This document shows, piece by piece, positions 33,735 through 45,315 of a stretch of 64,000 nt of DNA (its first letter is position 1; each line of letters starts with the position of its first letter). Below the pieces are notes generated by a model. The model saw only the letters and a program-made list of their open reading frames with translations. It searched no databases and was not told where the DNA came from. Source of the DNA: Ailurus styani (Eukaryota > Chordata > Mammalia > Carnivora > Ailuridae); contig LNAC01000767.1 of NCBI GenBank assembly GCA_002007465.1, forward strand, positions 496,001 to 560,000, read 5' to 3'. Both the position numbers and the translations under genes were made by a program.

Positions 33735-35765
33735 TTTCCTTCCTTCACACACATTTTGACTTTTAATTTTTGAGTAAATGATGGAGTTTAGCAGGAGTAA
33801 AGTCTGGTACTTAATGCATCATAAAAAATATTTTAATATTGCTAATAAAGAATGTCTTAGAGTCAACCGAGTCATTTATATTTTCTAAAGATGTTATATA
33901 ATTGTATTCTATTATGTCGTTTGGGATTAATTTGACTATGGAAAAAGTTGGTTTTGGTTTACTTTGTAAAACTCCACCCTCTGTACGAACATGATATTTA
34001 TTCCAAAAAGGCATCAAAGTGACTTAACATCTTCTTACCTAGCTATTATTTTCAAAGCTATGTTTTACAAAGATTTTGCTGAAAGCTCAATATATAATTA
34101 AACAAGCAGTAAAAAAGGTACTACAACTGTTATGTCAGCTTGTTCCTCGGGTTTCATATGATAAATTTTGAGATTCATCTAGTGGCTCTATATCCAAGAA
34201 GTAATACAAATACTGAACCCAAGAGTAGAGAAGGCATAAATAAAGATAAAACCATGACTTTGGGTTTGGAGCACTAATGGGAGTAGTAGCTAACAGCTAA
34301 ATGGTAGTAGCAGTAGCAGTAGTAGTAGCAGCAGTAGAAATAGCTAAATGGCAAATAATATTTTTTTCACCATAATGTGTGTCATCCAAAGAAAGCTACA
34401 TTAAACAGAAAGTAAAAGTTAAGAGCCAGGGTTATTGACTTGAAAGTTATCTGCATTAAGGTGGATATATTCACTTATTTATAAACGGCAACTTAGAATA
34501 AAGCATGTCATAAAAGGAATTTAAATGGTATTTCACATGTCTACACAAATATATATTTATATAGAATTGCATTTTATATTTATAACATTTGTAAATGTTA
34601 TAATAGTACATTCAAACATATCAAGATAGTATTTGCCCTGAAACTTTTTCTATTTGAAATTCTTCTTTAGCAAACTACTAAACAAAAATTATTTTCCACC
34701 CAAAACAAATATATGGTACAGATTTTAGTGTACCATAATAGGATCATAAACTGACCCCCACATTCTTTGTGTGTTAAACATTTAATATTTATCATTTTAG
34801 TCGAAAATTCGGTTCCAAAGTTTGTTTCAGAATTAAATTCTATCTAGTCGTTCCAAATTCATTTGACTTTTAGATTTGATTTATGACAGCATTTAAAGTC
34901 CTCAGCAGCACCAAAACATTCCTTTCCATTTAATGATATGCTTGTAGGCATCTACTGTTTTTCAATCTGAGACTTTAATTTGAACAAAGACTTTGCTTTT
35001 TAGTCGTTAGATGCATATAAAATATGAATGGGGAATAGGACCATAGCAGAATTCAAGCCGTAATGTTTCATAGACTGTTTACAAATACTTTAGATCTAAG
35101 ATTATTTCCACAAATTTAAGATGTGTTAATTTAGCAAAAACATTTACAAAATTGTTGAAATAATACACGTAAGTTTTTAAAAACCATTCATGCTTGCAGG
35201 AACAAGGGCAACTATACTTTTCCAACTTGTCTTTATTTTTAGTTGAAAACAGAGCCATGTTAAAATTGGAGCATTATTATAGTGCTGTGTGGTTCATGTC
35301 TTATTTGTGAAACCACCACAAGCAGGGACCTTCTACTCAGCACAGTAGATTTTCCTGGATAGGGTTCACTGTAACAGATAGGAACTTTTATCTTACCATG
35401 TATCATAGGTAGTTGTAGAGAGGAAAAAAAAAAAAGCATCCTAAGAAACTACTCGAGAAACAGATAATTGAAAGTAACTATAAAAATCAAAATTAGTATA
35501 TTTTCTGAATTTAAGAATTATAACTCTATAGTGTTTTTTCTACAGACGTGGGATTTCTTGATGTAGTTGTTCAGAAAGAAGAAAAATTCTAATATAGTCA
35601 CTTTGACATTAGACTAATTTATACCCTTTCTTAAAGACTTGGTAGATGGATCCTCACAAACAAATACACACACTCTAGGTTATTATCTGATTTATACAAT
35701 ACAAAATTCTTATAATAACATGGAAACCCCTATATAACCTGTTCTCAACCTACTCCATATCCTAT
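33735..35765. other. Repeat-poor unique block
   Basis: About 2 kb with no transposon recognised. It holds a short GTA/GCA repeat at 34,304-34,337 and a small stem-loop at about 34,578-34,601. Nothing coding is supported. Confidence 0.5.
34304..34337 (+). repeat. (AGT/AGC)n trinucleotide microsatellite
   Basis: About 11 units alternating 'agt' and 'agc' ('tagtagcagtagcagtagta'). Interrupted, short, and not in any open frame of note. Confidence 0.9.
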
Positions 35766-35785
35766 CTTCTACTATTCACATTTTT

Positions 35786-35980
35786 TAAATCATTTTTTAA
35801 AGATTTTATTCATTTACATGACAGAGAGAGATTACAAGTAGGCAGAGAGGCAGGCAGAGAGAGAGGAGGAAGCAGGCTCCCTGCTGAGCAGAGAGCCCGA
35901 TGCGGGGCTTGATCCCAGGACCCTGAGATCATGACCTGAGCTGAAGGCAGAGGCTTAACCCACTGAGCCACCCAGGTGCC
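35786..35980 (-). mobile_element. SINEC, young musteloid type
   Basis: Reverse-strand SINE: 'aaagattttattcatttaca', 'attacaagtaggcagagagg', and the complement of the head 'tgagccacccaggtgcc'. A perfect 17-bp duplication 'ctactattcacattttt' flanks it (35,769-35,785 and 35,981-35,997). Confidence 0.97.
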
Positions 35981-36099
35981 CTACTATTCACATTTTTAAC
36001 TCAGGATAAAATTCTGTTTTCTAAGAAGACATGTCCTACATGCCTGATGCTCTCTGTTGGTTAGGAATGTGCTCCTGCATGACCTCTCTATAGAGAAGT

Positions 36100-36265
36100 C
36101 CTACTGTGCTGTGAAAAATCACCCATGTTGACTGCTCCTCTTAGGACAAGCTAATAATTCTCTCTTCTGTTCCCTGACATCTTGTTCAGACTTCCATTGT
36201 AACACTTACTGCACTGCCTTGTAATTATCTTTTATTTCATCTTTCTTTTCCAAAAGATTGAATAT
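36100..36265 (+). mobile_element. Probable L2 LINE fragment, sense
   Basis: 'gttcagacttccattgtaac', 'acttactgcactgccttgta' and 'attatcttttatttcatctt' follow the order of an L2 3' segment. The final hallmark tail is not present, so this is tentative. Confidence 0.45.
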
Positions 36266-36493
36266 TGGAATTTTGGAATATTGGACATTTTGTTGTCATA
36301 ACCATACTATGACATCTTGTATTATTTTAGAATGTATACAGCCCTTTCACAGACAATTTTATCCCAATCCACTAAATGAGAGAATATTATGATGCCTTAT
36401 GGAATCAGTTACTAAATAGGTTTCATGCCTTTGGACTCCCAACTGCTCTGTTCTTTTTCCTATTTTGCAACTACGTCTACAAAAGAGTAATTT

Positions 36494-36676
36494 TTTGGGT
36501 GCTTGGGTGGCTCAGTTGGTTAAGAGACTGCCTTGGGCTTAGGTCATGATCCCAGAGTCCTGGGATCAAGTCCCACATCGGGCTCCCAGCTCCATGGGGA
36601 GTCTGCTTCTCCCTCTGACCTTCTCCTCTCTCATGCTCTCTTTCGTTCTCTCTCAAATAAATAAAATCTTAAAAAA
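36494..36676 (+). mobile_element. SINEC, older caniform (arctoid) type
   Basis: Sense SINE 'gggtgcttgggtggctcagt' with 'tggttaagagactgcc', 'cccacatcgggctcccagct', 'aaataaataaaatctt' and poly-A. The duplication 'aaagagtaattt' flanks it (36,482 and 36,677). The head 'gttggttaag' separates it from the young musteloid group. Confidence 0.95.
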
Positions 36677-36689
36677 AAAGAGTAATTTC

Positions 36690-38565
36690 TTAAAAGGCTA
36701 ATTATAGATATATCTCATTACCCTACAGTTTTTTAGTGGGCATCAATCCTTTATTTTGTTCTTTGTCCCAGCGGTCCATTGATAGGGCACCTGGGGAAAA
36801 CCCTCTTTGGGAAGACTGGGCATCCATATTTGCCTCGTTGGCCACAACGTTCTTCCTAAATGAGTTGGAACCTTTGTGTTTTAGATTAAAAGCAGACTAA
36901 CACAACTTGATTATAATGCAAGGCAAATGTTAATATCAAAAAATGAGTATGGTTGGATATTTATAGTAAACTAAAAAAAAAATATTGTTGGGTTACCAGT
37001 GATTGGGCATCTTGACACCTGAGTGTTTGGTGTCTTTTGATTAGAACAACAACAAAGGAAATAATCTATGACCCTCTTCCTTGAGTGACAACCGAAAGAA
37101 ACAGAATTTGCACCCAGTACATACTATTATTGTGCTTGTAACAAGCCCCTAGGGGAGTTTTATTTCTCTCTGTCTTGAGGACACAGACACAGTTTCTTTG
37201 TTCCTTGCAATGCAAATTGCACAATGCTCTGACTGGAATGGAATAAAGCTGTGACACGTTACACCTTTCCTGGCACAGATTTCTTTTCCTTCTTCTACAC
37301 TGCACTAGGAGAAAAATAGGAGATGGAGCTAGGTCTACTTTTGTTTTAGTAAATAGTCTGATTTTGGGACAAAGGTAATCAATTTGAAGAGGAAAAAAGA
37401 TAATACTCTTACATCTATTTACCACAGTAGAAAATTAGTTTTTATTTGTGTAATGATACAGGTAGCAATTAAGAGATAGAAGATATTTGGCTAGATAATC
37501 TTTGTTCCAAATTAGAAATTTTTTGACCCATCACTGATCATTATACAGAGATCATGTCACAGATTCAATGCCATGACGAACCACTTATCACTACTTCTCT
37601 TAGTCTACTTTCATGTAGCCCAACTAATAAGTTATTTTTATGCATTTATAAATCTAATTTTATCTATATAATTTTACCTAAAGTCAATCCTCTTGTCATT
37701 TCACCTACTGTTAAGGTGAAAACAGTGTGCATGTATAAAGTGAATTGAAATATATAAGAGGAGTCATCCTATTTTTGGAAAGAAATAATATAACACTGAT
37801 AATTCCACTTTTACTATCTCATTTCAAAATATAATCAGTTACATTGCAAGGGCAGAATAAATTAGTAATTGAGAGGTTAAAAAGGAACTAGAGCTTCTAA
37901 ACCTATTTCACAGGTAAAGAGAGAACTATATTTAAAATCAGAATGAAGGAGGTTGTGATTATCTAATAGTCTACAAATGATCGAGATGGAGATATCACTT
38001 CTTCTGAGTTATTTTTAATAATAGCAATAAGGATGAAATATTGACAATTAGAAAAGAGTAAACCTTCAAGAGTAAAATTTTTGAAAATAAGCTAACAGAA
38101 CACTTCATAAAATGAGTAGGATAGCCTTTGTAAGGTACTAGATGGTACTACCATGGATAATGTCCATGTGTAATAGTGCTAAATTAAGTCAAGGCAAATG
38201 AAAACACTTTCCTATAACATTTAAACCTTTTGTATAATATTGAAGGCAAAAATATCTGCAGCACAGAAATGTTCATTGCACTTTGCTATGCTAATCCTGC
38301 ACTTGTGTGCCCTTGTTGAAAGTACCAAGGAGATGATGTGTAAAATATTCTACACTTGTCAGAATACTGAGAGTTCAGACTCTCTGAGCAAAGATAATCT
38401 GGTACTGACCACAGTTCCTCCTGTCCTCTCACCCTAAATGGTTATATGCTTTCTATCTTTCCACATTAGCATCTGGACTCTTCTGCTTTTCTCTTCAATC
38501 TCCACATGCCACACACATTGGCCTGCTTGACGTTCCAGGCTGGTGAGGATTTTGATATTATCTTG
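36690..38565. other. Unique AT-rich sequence, no gene supported
   Basis: About 1.9 kb. A 119-codon open frame lies on the reverse strand (37,066-37,425), rich in Cys and Arg near its middle. I recognise no domain in it, and it has no neighbouring splice-site or promoter context that would make it a gene. Confidence 0.45.
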
Positions 38566-38568
38566 TAT

Positions 38569-38678
38569 GTAGGATGGCCAACCATCCCAGTTTGCCTAGA
38601 TGTTCCCAGCTTTAGCACTGAAAATTCTCTCCCAGAATTCCCTCAGTCCTGAACAAACCAGGATGTTGTTCACCCTAC
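38569..38678. mobile_element. Short TIR element, probable non-autonomous DNA transposon (MER-type)
   Basis: A 110-bp element whose ends are imperfect inverted repeats of about 30 bp: left 'gtaggatggccaaccatccc', right '...aggatgttgttcaccctac'. This matches the general pattern of small mammalian MER palindromic elements. No target duplication was established. Confidence 0.6.
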
Positions 38679-39590
38679 TTGGGTGCTCTCTACAACAGAG
38701 CTTCCAACTTAAGGCTATTTGAAAGCAGGAATGGCATTAGGGCAGATGGAGGCAGAAAGGGAGAGCAAGCTCAACAGAAGCAATTTACACACTCTCATTC
38801 TCTTCATGTGGCTGTGAGATATGATATGAACCAAAAAAATTTCCTATGGCCATAGCAAAGGAAGCTTACAACTTTGTGCTAGTGTCTCCTGCCACAGGCT
38901 GTGGACTCATCAAAGGGACCCAGAAGAAAGAAGCTATTGCGTGGAACAGTCTTGAATCTCAACGGATCAACATTGCCTTTAATTGGGGTTTGTCATTTGG
39001 AGGTGATGAGCAGGTCAAGGGCACAGTGCATTCACAGGGTCAAGAAGAATGGCTATATGTGACCCCAACAATGGATGCTTCAGTAGGAATCCTCTGAAGT
39101 CGGAGGCTGACACTCAAGACAACTGATGAGACAAGAGATGTCAAAAGAGGCTGACGGTACCAATGAGGAATAGTGGGCACCTCAGAATCAGCCATCCTCT
39201 CCAACTCTTTGATGTGGCTTGCTGGGAAAAGGAACAGGGAGGGAGGAAAATGATGATGCTTTTTGAAAATATTTTGCCTAAAGAGACTGTTTTAAGTGGG
39301 AAATAAAGGACTAAACATTTTCATGTCACATTTCACGGCCATCAGTGGATTTGGAGATGTCTTAACTCTACTTGAATTTAGTTAGAGTTTTCTGCACAAG
39401 TGAGTTGAGACTATCAAATGTAAAGCCATTACAATCTTGTCTAGAGGTTGGAAACTCAAGTCTCAGAAGAGATTCATATGGAGCAGTGAGGGATAGAGAC
39501 GCATACTTTTTCAATGAAATGTAGAGAATCAACCTATTTGAAGGTCAACCACAAATTCTGATTATCACTGAGAACTTATTTATAATTCTG
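38679..39590. other. Unrecognised, less AT-rich segment
   Basis: About 0.9 kb, of which 38,840-39,260 is noticeably richer in G and C than its surroundings and holds an 83-codon plus-strand frame (38,846-39,097, 'MAIAKEAYNFVLVSPATG...'). It is followed 200 bp later by 'gggaaataaagga', a possible polyadenylation signal context. It could be an old LTR or a decayed retrocopy. I recognise neither, and no function is assigned. Confidence 0.4.
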
Positions 39591-39770
39591 CTTATCCTGG
39601 GAAACAGACTTCATTTCTCCACATTTGTTTCTCCATATTTAAACAGGAATAACAACAATGATAATAATACTTACATCCTCACAGGTATTTTTTGAGGATT
39701 ATTAGAGACAATATATGTTTGTGGTATGTATTAAGTGCTCAAACAACAAAAAATAGCTATTGATGTTATT
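39590..39770 (+). mobile_element. MIR (ancient SINE)
   Basis: Sense MIR: 'tgtttctccatatttaaaca', 'ataataatacttacatcctc', 'tttttgaggattattagaga', 'tattaagtgctca'. The order matches MIR core to 3' end. Confidence 0.7.
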
Positions 39771-41015
39771 ATGAGTATTACTTTAATTTCTTTAAGAGCT
39801 TAAAAGCAAATAGGAAAAGTAAACACAGATAAAGCATCTTGTAATACCTGATATTTTGTTTTTTCTCATTTATGATATAATTTGTCAAATATCATTAATA
39901 TGAAAATATAAAAAAAATTATTTTGTAACTTAGGTGATTGGTGAAAAAAAATTTTTAAAAGAATTCCCTCATTCAGCAAGTTTCAGAAGGTAAAGGCTAA
40001 CTTGTTTTGGCAACATACACACATTAGGGACCCTGTTCACTGATTACCTACACGTTCATCTGCAACAGTCTGAGCTGAAATCATTGGGTCCCTGAAAATC
40101 CATTAGTTGGAGCTGACATCAGCTGCTTGTAAAGTTTCTCTAAAGGGCAACATGAGAGTTTTATGTTAGGAAATTGGGACTTTTTCTGTTCCTCTGTTGA
40201 GACTAAGACATGATTAATTTTGCCAAAAGATTCATCCTCTCTTTTCATTATTTTTCTTTCTGTTTTTCCATACAGAGAGAACCAGATATATGTATGCATG
40301 TGGCTCCTAAAATAAATATGCATGCATTTTCATATATTTGAGAATGTGTATACACACACACACATACATACACACAACTTTCCTTAGATATAAAATTGTT
40401 TAAAATTTATTTGGCACCTTGAGTCCTCTCCTTTGCAAGAGTGACTGCACCTTTTTATACACCACTGCTTTACTATCTTGAAAGAAAACATGCATTTATA
40501 CTGTATTGATATCAGTAAGTATATCTACCATCTAGATTTGATTGTTCTAGCTTTGAAATGAATTTATTTCATAAAATTTTCTGTAGAGTAACAATAAAAA
40601 TAAATTCCTATAGAATAATAAGATTCCTATAGAATCTTTAATAAGATTGAAAATAACTTATAAATCCCAGCTCTAAAAGGGAATTACACAGTATGAAACA
40701 GACAAGAGATTGCTTGCCACAGTTATTCTTAAAACAAATCATCAGTGTTTCTTTTATATTTAAAAAATATATCTGATCTAATGTTGCAAATTACCACACG
40801 TATACATTTTAAAGAAATGAAGCTGGACCTTAAGGAAGTATCTTTGTAAGTACACTCACATTTAATAAATTCTGAGAATATTTAGCACCAAAACTTCATT
40901 TGTACCTTATTGAACTGTTGGGTCTATTTTCAAATAATTAGGGGCCAGAAAAAAAATAGCTAGGCTAAGGAAAAAGTTTTGAAATCTTAATTTCTTGTAA
41001 AAAATATTTGTATCA
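39771..41015. other. Unique AT-rich sequence
   Basis: About 1.25 kb with no recognised element apart from a (CA)n tract at 40,350-40,376. Confidence 0.5.
40350..40376 (+). repeat. (CA)n microsatellite, imperfect
   Basis: 'tacacacacacacacataca' and following 'tacacacaac': about 27 bp of CA repeats with 'cata' interruptions. Confidence 0.85.
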
Positions 41016-41017
41016 CC

Positions 41018-42465
41018 TTTTTTTTTTAAGTTTCCATTCAAATTCAGTTAGTTAACATGCTGTGTACTATTGGTTTCAGGTGTACAATATTGTGATTCAA
41101 CACTTCCATTCATCACCCAGTGCTCATCCCAACAAGAGCACTTCTTAATCCCCATCTATTTACCCAAACCCCCACCCACCTCCCCTCTAGGGAACATCAG
41201 TTTGTTTTCTATAATTAAAAGTCTGTTTTTTGGTTTACCTCTCTCTCTCTCTCTCTCTCTCTTTACCATTTGCTCCTTTGTTTTGTTTCTTAAGTTCCAC
41301 ATATGAGTGAAATCATTCAGTCATTTGTCATTCTCTTACTATTTGTCATTCTCTTACTGACTTATTTCACTTAGCATACTAATCTCTAGCTCCATCCATG
41401 TCATGGCAAATGGCAAGATTTCATTCTTTTTTATGAATAATATTACATTGTATATATATACCACATCTTCCTCATCCATTTATCATTCAATGGATACTTG
41501 GCCCATTTCCATAATTTGGCTATTGTAGATAATGCTGCTATAAACATCGAGGTGCATGTATCCCTTCAAGTCAATATTTTTGTATTCTTTGGGTAAATAC
41601 CTAAGAGTGCAATTGCTGGGTCATAGGATAGATCAGGGTAGATCTATTTTTAACTTTTCAAGGAACCTCCATACTCTTTTCTAGAGTGACTGCAGCAGTT
41701 TGCATTCCCACCAACAGTGCAAGAGGGTTCCCCTTTCTCCACATCTTCAACAACACCTGTTGTTTCTGTGTCATTGATTTTACCATTCTGACAGGTGTGA
41801 GGTGGTATATCACTGTAGTTTGGTTTGTATCTCTCTGATGATGAGTAATGTTGAGCATCTTTTCATGTGTCTGTTGGCCACCTGTATGTCTTCTTTGGAA
41901 AAATGTTCATTCATGTCTTCTACCCATTTCCTAACTGGATTATTTGGGGGGGGTGGCTGTGGAGTTTGATAACACTCTTTACAGATTTTGGATACTAAGC
42001 CTTTATCCAATATGTCATTTGCAAGTATCTCCTCCCATTCTGTAGGCTGCATTTTAGTTTTGATTGTTTCCTTTGCTGTACAGAAACTTTTTATTTTGAT
42101 GAAGTCCCAATAGTTTATTTTTTGCTTTTGCTTCCCTTGCTTCAGGAGTCCTATCTAGAAAGAAGTTGCTACAGCCAATGACAAAAAGGTAACTGTCTGT
42201 GTTCTCCTGTAGGATTTTTGTGCTTTCAGGTCTCACATTTAGGTATTTGATCCATTTTGAACTTATTTGTGTGTATGGTGTATTAAAGTGGTCCAGTACC
42301 ATTCTTTTGGATATAGCTATCTAGTTTTCTCAACACTATTTGTTGAAGAGACTGTCTTTTTTCCATCGAATATTCTTTCCTGCTTTGTTGAAGATTAATT
42401 GACCATATAGTCATGGGTTCATTTCTGGGTTTTCTATTCTGTTCCACTGATCTATGAGTCTATTT
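41018..42465 (-). mobile_element. 5'-truncated L1 LINE, antisense (3' UTR plus ORF2 C-terminal half)
   Basis: An L1 reading right to left and ending at poly-T (41,018-41,027). From left: the 3' UTR ('ttcagttagttaacatgctg', 'taagttccacatatgagtga', 'tggcaagatttcattctttt'), then ORF2 C-terminal sequence. Reverse-strand frames at 42,302-42,054, 42,052-41,810 and 41,858-41,658 carry L1 ORF2 features such as 'WIKYLNVRPEST' and '[19 protein letters not shown]', in different frames. ORF2 is thus broken by frameshifts. A (CT)n tract lies in the 3' UTR near 41,240. It is one of the better-preserved L1 copies here but cannot move. Confidence 0.92.
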
Positions 42466-42604
42466 TCCTTTTAAGTAATATAAATATAGTCTAGCACCAA
42501 ATCAAACATTCTATAAGAGTAGAAGGTAAGAGATAAAAGCCTCTATCACCTGCTCCTCAATCTGAGGACCTTAAGGTACCATGAGGTTTTCTGCTTATAT
42601 TCTC

Positions 42605-42756
42605 TTCCCTCTATTTTTCCCTCCCTCCTTCCCTCCCTTCCCCCCTCCCCTCCACTCCCCTCCTTTCCCTTCTCTCCCTCCCTCCCTCCCTCCCTTCCTT
42701 CCTTCCTTCCTTCCTTCCTAACTTCCTAACTTCCTAACTTCCTTCCTTCTTTTTCC
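42605..42756 (+). repeat. Polypyrimidine tract, (TCCC)n/(CCTT)n
   Basis: About 150 bp almost without purines on the plus strand, moving from irregular TCCC units to regular 'ccttccttccttccttcc' and then 'aacttcctaacttcctaac' units. Long homopurine-homopyrimidine tracts of this kind can adopt triplex (H-DNA) structures. Confidence 0.95.
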
Positions 42757-42759
42757 ATT

Positions 42760-44095
42760 AAAGAATATCTTAAAAATATTCACTGGGCTTATCCTATAAG
42801 TACTTTCATACTTGCCCTTCTACTGAAAAACAGTTGAGAACATTTCACAGACAAACAAAATCAAATATATTTATTATTTTCTAGTCTAATAAGTACTTAC
42901 TACATAATCCTTTGAACAGAATTTGAGTATTTTATTATTTTGAAATAGAAAGTAATTTAGGTTATTTCTCACTTTAAAGAAAGTGGCTGAGTCAGGCAAA
43001 GGAAGAATTGATTCTCAGGGAAAAGAGATGATGTGGCCAGTTAGGTAAGTGAAGCTAAAAAGAAGTCAAATATTTATTTTAAATCTACAGATCACTCAAA
43101 GGTATGAATAGAAATGGAAGTAAAGGTTAAAATTATATAGGTATATATATAGTTATATATAATGTGTGTGTATATATCAGAGATACACTGTATGTTCATG
43201 TAAGCTGCAAATAATCCTTACTCTTAAAGCACATAAAGGCAAAATGTATTATTTTATGGATAAAGTATCAATTGAATATTGTGACTATCCCCATTTTTAA
43301 GATGAAAAAAGTTTAACCTAGAAGAAAGAAGAAATAGCAGAATATCAATGTACTAAACTATTATGTTTGATTACTATCTTTTCAATATGATCTCAAAAAA
43401 TATATTTTTTCAGTGTGAATACCTCAGAAGAGTCATAGAGTAGAATATTATTTTAAAATATTTTGCTACCAGTTTACATTAAAATTCTAAAAAATTCTTA
43501 AACATAAGGGCAACTTCAGAAATTTTATATTTTTAAAAATAGAATATATAAAAAAGATGATGATGCCAAAAATGATTTTTAATAATGCCTTCTTGTATAT
43601 ATTTAGCAAAAGGGATAACCACATGAAATGGGAAGAAGTGGGAAAATTGCATTATATTTTATGAGTTATTTAGAATAGTTGAAACGGAGCCTGATGGTAT
43701 GGTTTGGTCCTTTTGAAAGGTCATTTACCTGTTTGGTCTTTGTAGAAAATTGTTGGCAAGGAATTTTTTCTACAGGGGTCACCAGTGTGAACCATTTCCC
43801 TTAAGTGTGTCCTTGGTCATATCAGAAAGTTTTATTATAACTTCAGGGCAGTTCTCTGATAAATTGATAAGAATGTCTTTAAATGAATATGCAACCATAA
43901 AATATGCCCTTTAGTGATAAAGTTCTGGAGTAAAACTTTCTCTCTGAGATAGTTTGAAGTTTGAGGAAAATCAATTGCCATGAACCACCTTAATGAGTAA
44001 AATTTTGAGTGCTGGACCATCCCTTAACCTCAAAGAAAATACTGTTTATGATCTGATCTTCTCCCTTCCCATTATTCATGTCTATGAAATATGAT
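42760..44095. other. Unique AT-rich sequence
   Basis: About 1.3 kb. A short (TA)n/(TG)n stretch lies at about 43,136-43,182, and a fragment at 43,276-43,325 ('cccatttttaagatgaaaaa') may be an antisense MIR remnant. No gene is supported. Confidence 0.45.
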
Positions 44096-44099
44096 TAAA

Positions 44100-44355
44100 A
44101 TAACATTTTAAAAATTGTTTTAATTGTAAAAAGACCTAACTTGAGTTCTATCCTTTTCACAAAATTTTAAGTGCACAATACAGTACTCTTAGCTATAGGT
44201 GCATTGTTGTACCATAGCTCTCTAAAACTTATTTATCTTATATAACTAGGTAATTGAAACATTATGCATTTTCCCCAGCAACTCCACACTTTTCCCCCTC
44301 TCCCAGTCCCTGGCATCCACCATTCTATTCTCTGTTTCTATGAGTTTGGGTAATA
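44100..44355 (-). mobile_element. Ancient L1M 3' UTR fragment, antisense
   Basis: 'ttttaagtgcacaatacagt', 'aactccacacttttccccct', 'ccctggcatccaccattcta', 'tctctgtttctatgagtttg' are the complement of an old L1 3' UTR, in order. Confidence 0.72.
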
Positions 44356-44359
44356 CAGA

Positions 44360-44990
44360 AGGAGATCATGAGCAACTTCTGTAGGCACACTGATGAGGAA
44401 GAGCCTATATATCTTACATTCATGATGACTTCAGGAAATGAGGGTTGCCAATGCCTATGTACCAAACTAGGTTTATCCGGTTGTCTCCTTGAGTCATCCA
44501 GCGGCTTGTTTATTGCACCTTAAGCCAATGACAGGGAGTCACTTCGATGTTGTAGCAAAATAGACCTCATTCTTGAAGAGGAATATAAGAGCTTATATTT
44601 TTCTTATACTCAAGATGAAAGCTACATCCATAAATGGGAGAGTGGTTTAACAAGGTGTGATCCATTGTATTATTGCAGGCCTGAATACTTTTTTTTTTAA
44701 TGCTTTCCAGTCTCTTTCTGAGGAATAGTCAAGGCTTCAGCATACTATGGTGTTGCCCTGCTCCGTTATCAGCAGGTGTCAGTGGTACTGGCCACAACAA
44801 TGGTCATTTAGAAGATGGCCAGTTTCTGGATTATTCCGTATCAGAGGCAGAGGTAATGAGGTCTGAGCTCCCACAAAGTAAGCAGGAAAAGAAATAAAGA
44901 CACTATTTCAATATCCTGGGATTATTCAATGAAAAGGTAATCGAGAGCTTGAAGCTACTATATTTTTTGACATCATTGTAGGTTGATATT
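44360..44990. other. Unique sequence
   Basis: About 0.6 kb with no recognised element. A small frame at 44,700-44,897 (+) has no recognisable domain. Confidence 0.45.
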
Positions 44991-44995
44991 GTAGA

Positions 44996-45315
44996 CAGGT
45001 GTAGGCAAACATTTTCTGCAATGGACCAGATAGTAAACATTTTTGGCTTGGTACAGTTTATGTTTTCTCAACTCTGCCATTCTCGCACGGAAGTAGCCAG
45101 AGACAATATGTTAATGAATCAGCCGGGTGGCATTCCAATAAAACTTTATTCATGAACATTGAAATTTTTATTTCATCTAATTTTCACATGCCATGAAATA
45201 TGACTCTTACTGATTTGTTTTTAAGCTTTTCATTATGTAACGACTATTGTTAGTCCATGGGCAGTACAAAAACTGGTGCCTAGCTAGATTTGTCTTTCAT
45301 AGTTTGCCCACCTAT
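44996..45315 (+). mobile_element. hAT-Charlie-type MER DNA transposon remnant
   Basis: It begins 'caggtgtaggcaaacatttt' and ends 'catagtttgcccacctatg'. The ends are imperfect inverted repeats (cagg...ggcaaac / gtttgcc...cctatg). Inside are 'gaccagatagtaaacatttt' and 'ggcattccaataaaacttta', typical of a common non-autonomous Charlie family. Flanks 'ttgtagac' and 'ctgtagcc' match at 6 of 8 bases, consistent with an 8-bp hAT target duplication. The exact MER number is not certain. Confidence 0.8.

Noticed and set aside
41658..42302. Three reverse-strand frames as possible genes
   Set aside because: They are consecutive frameshifted pieces of L1 ORF2 and not host genes.
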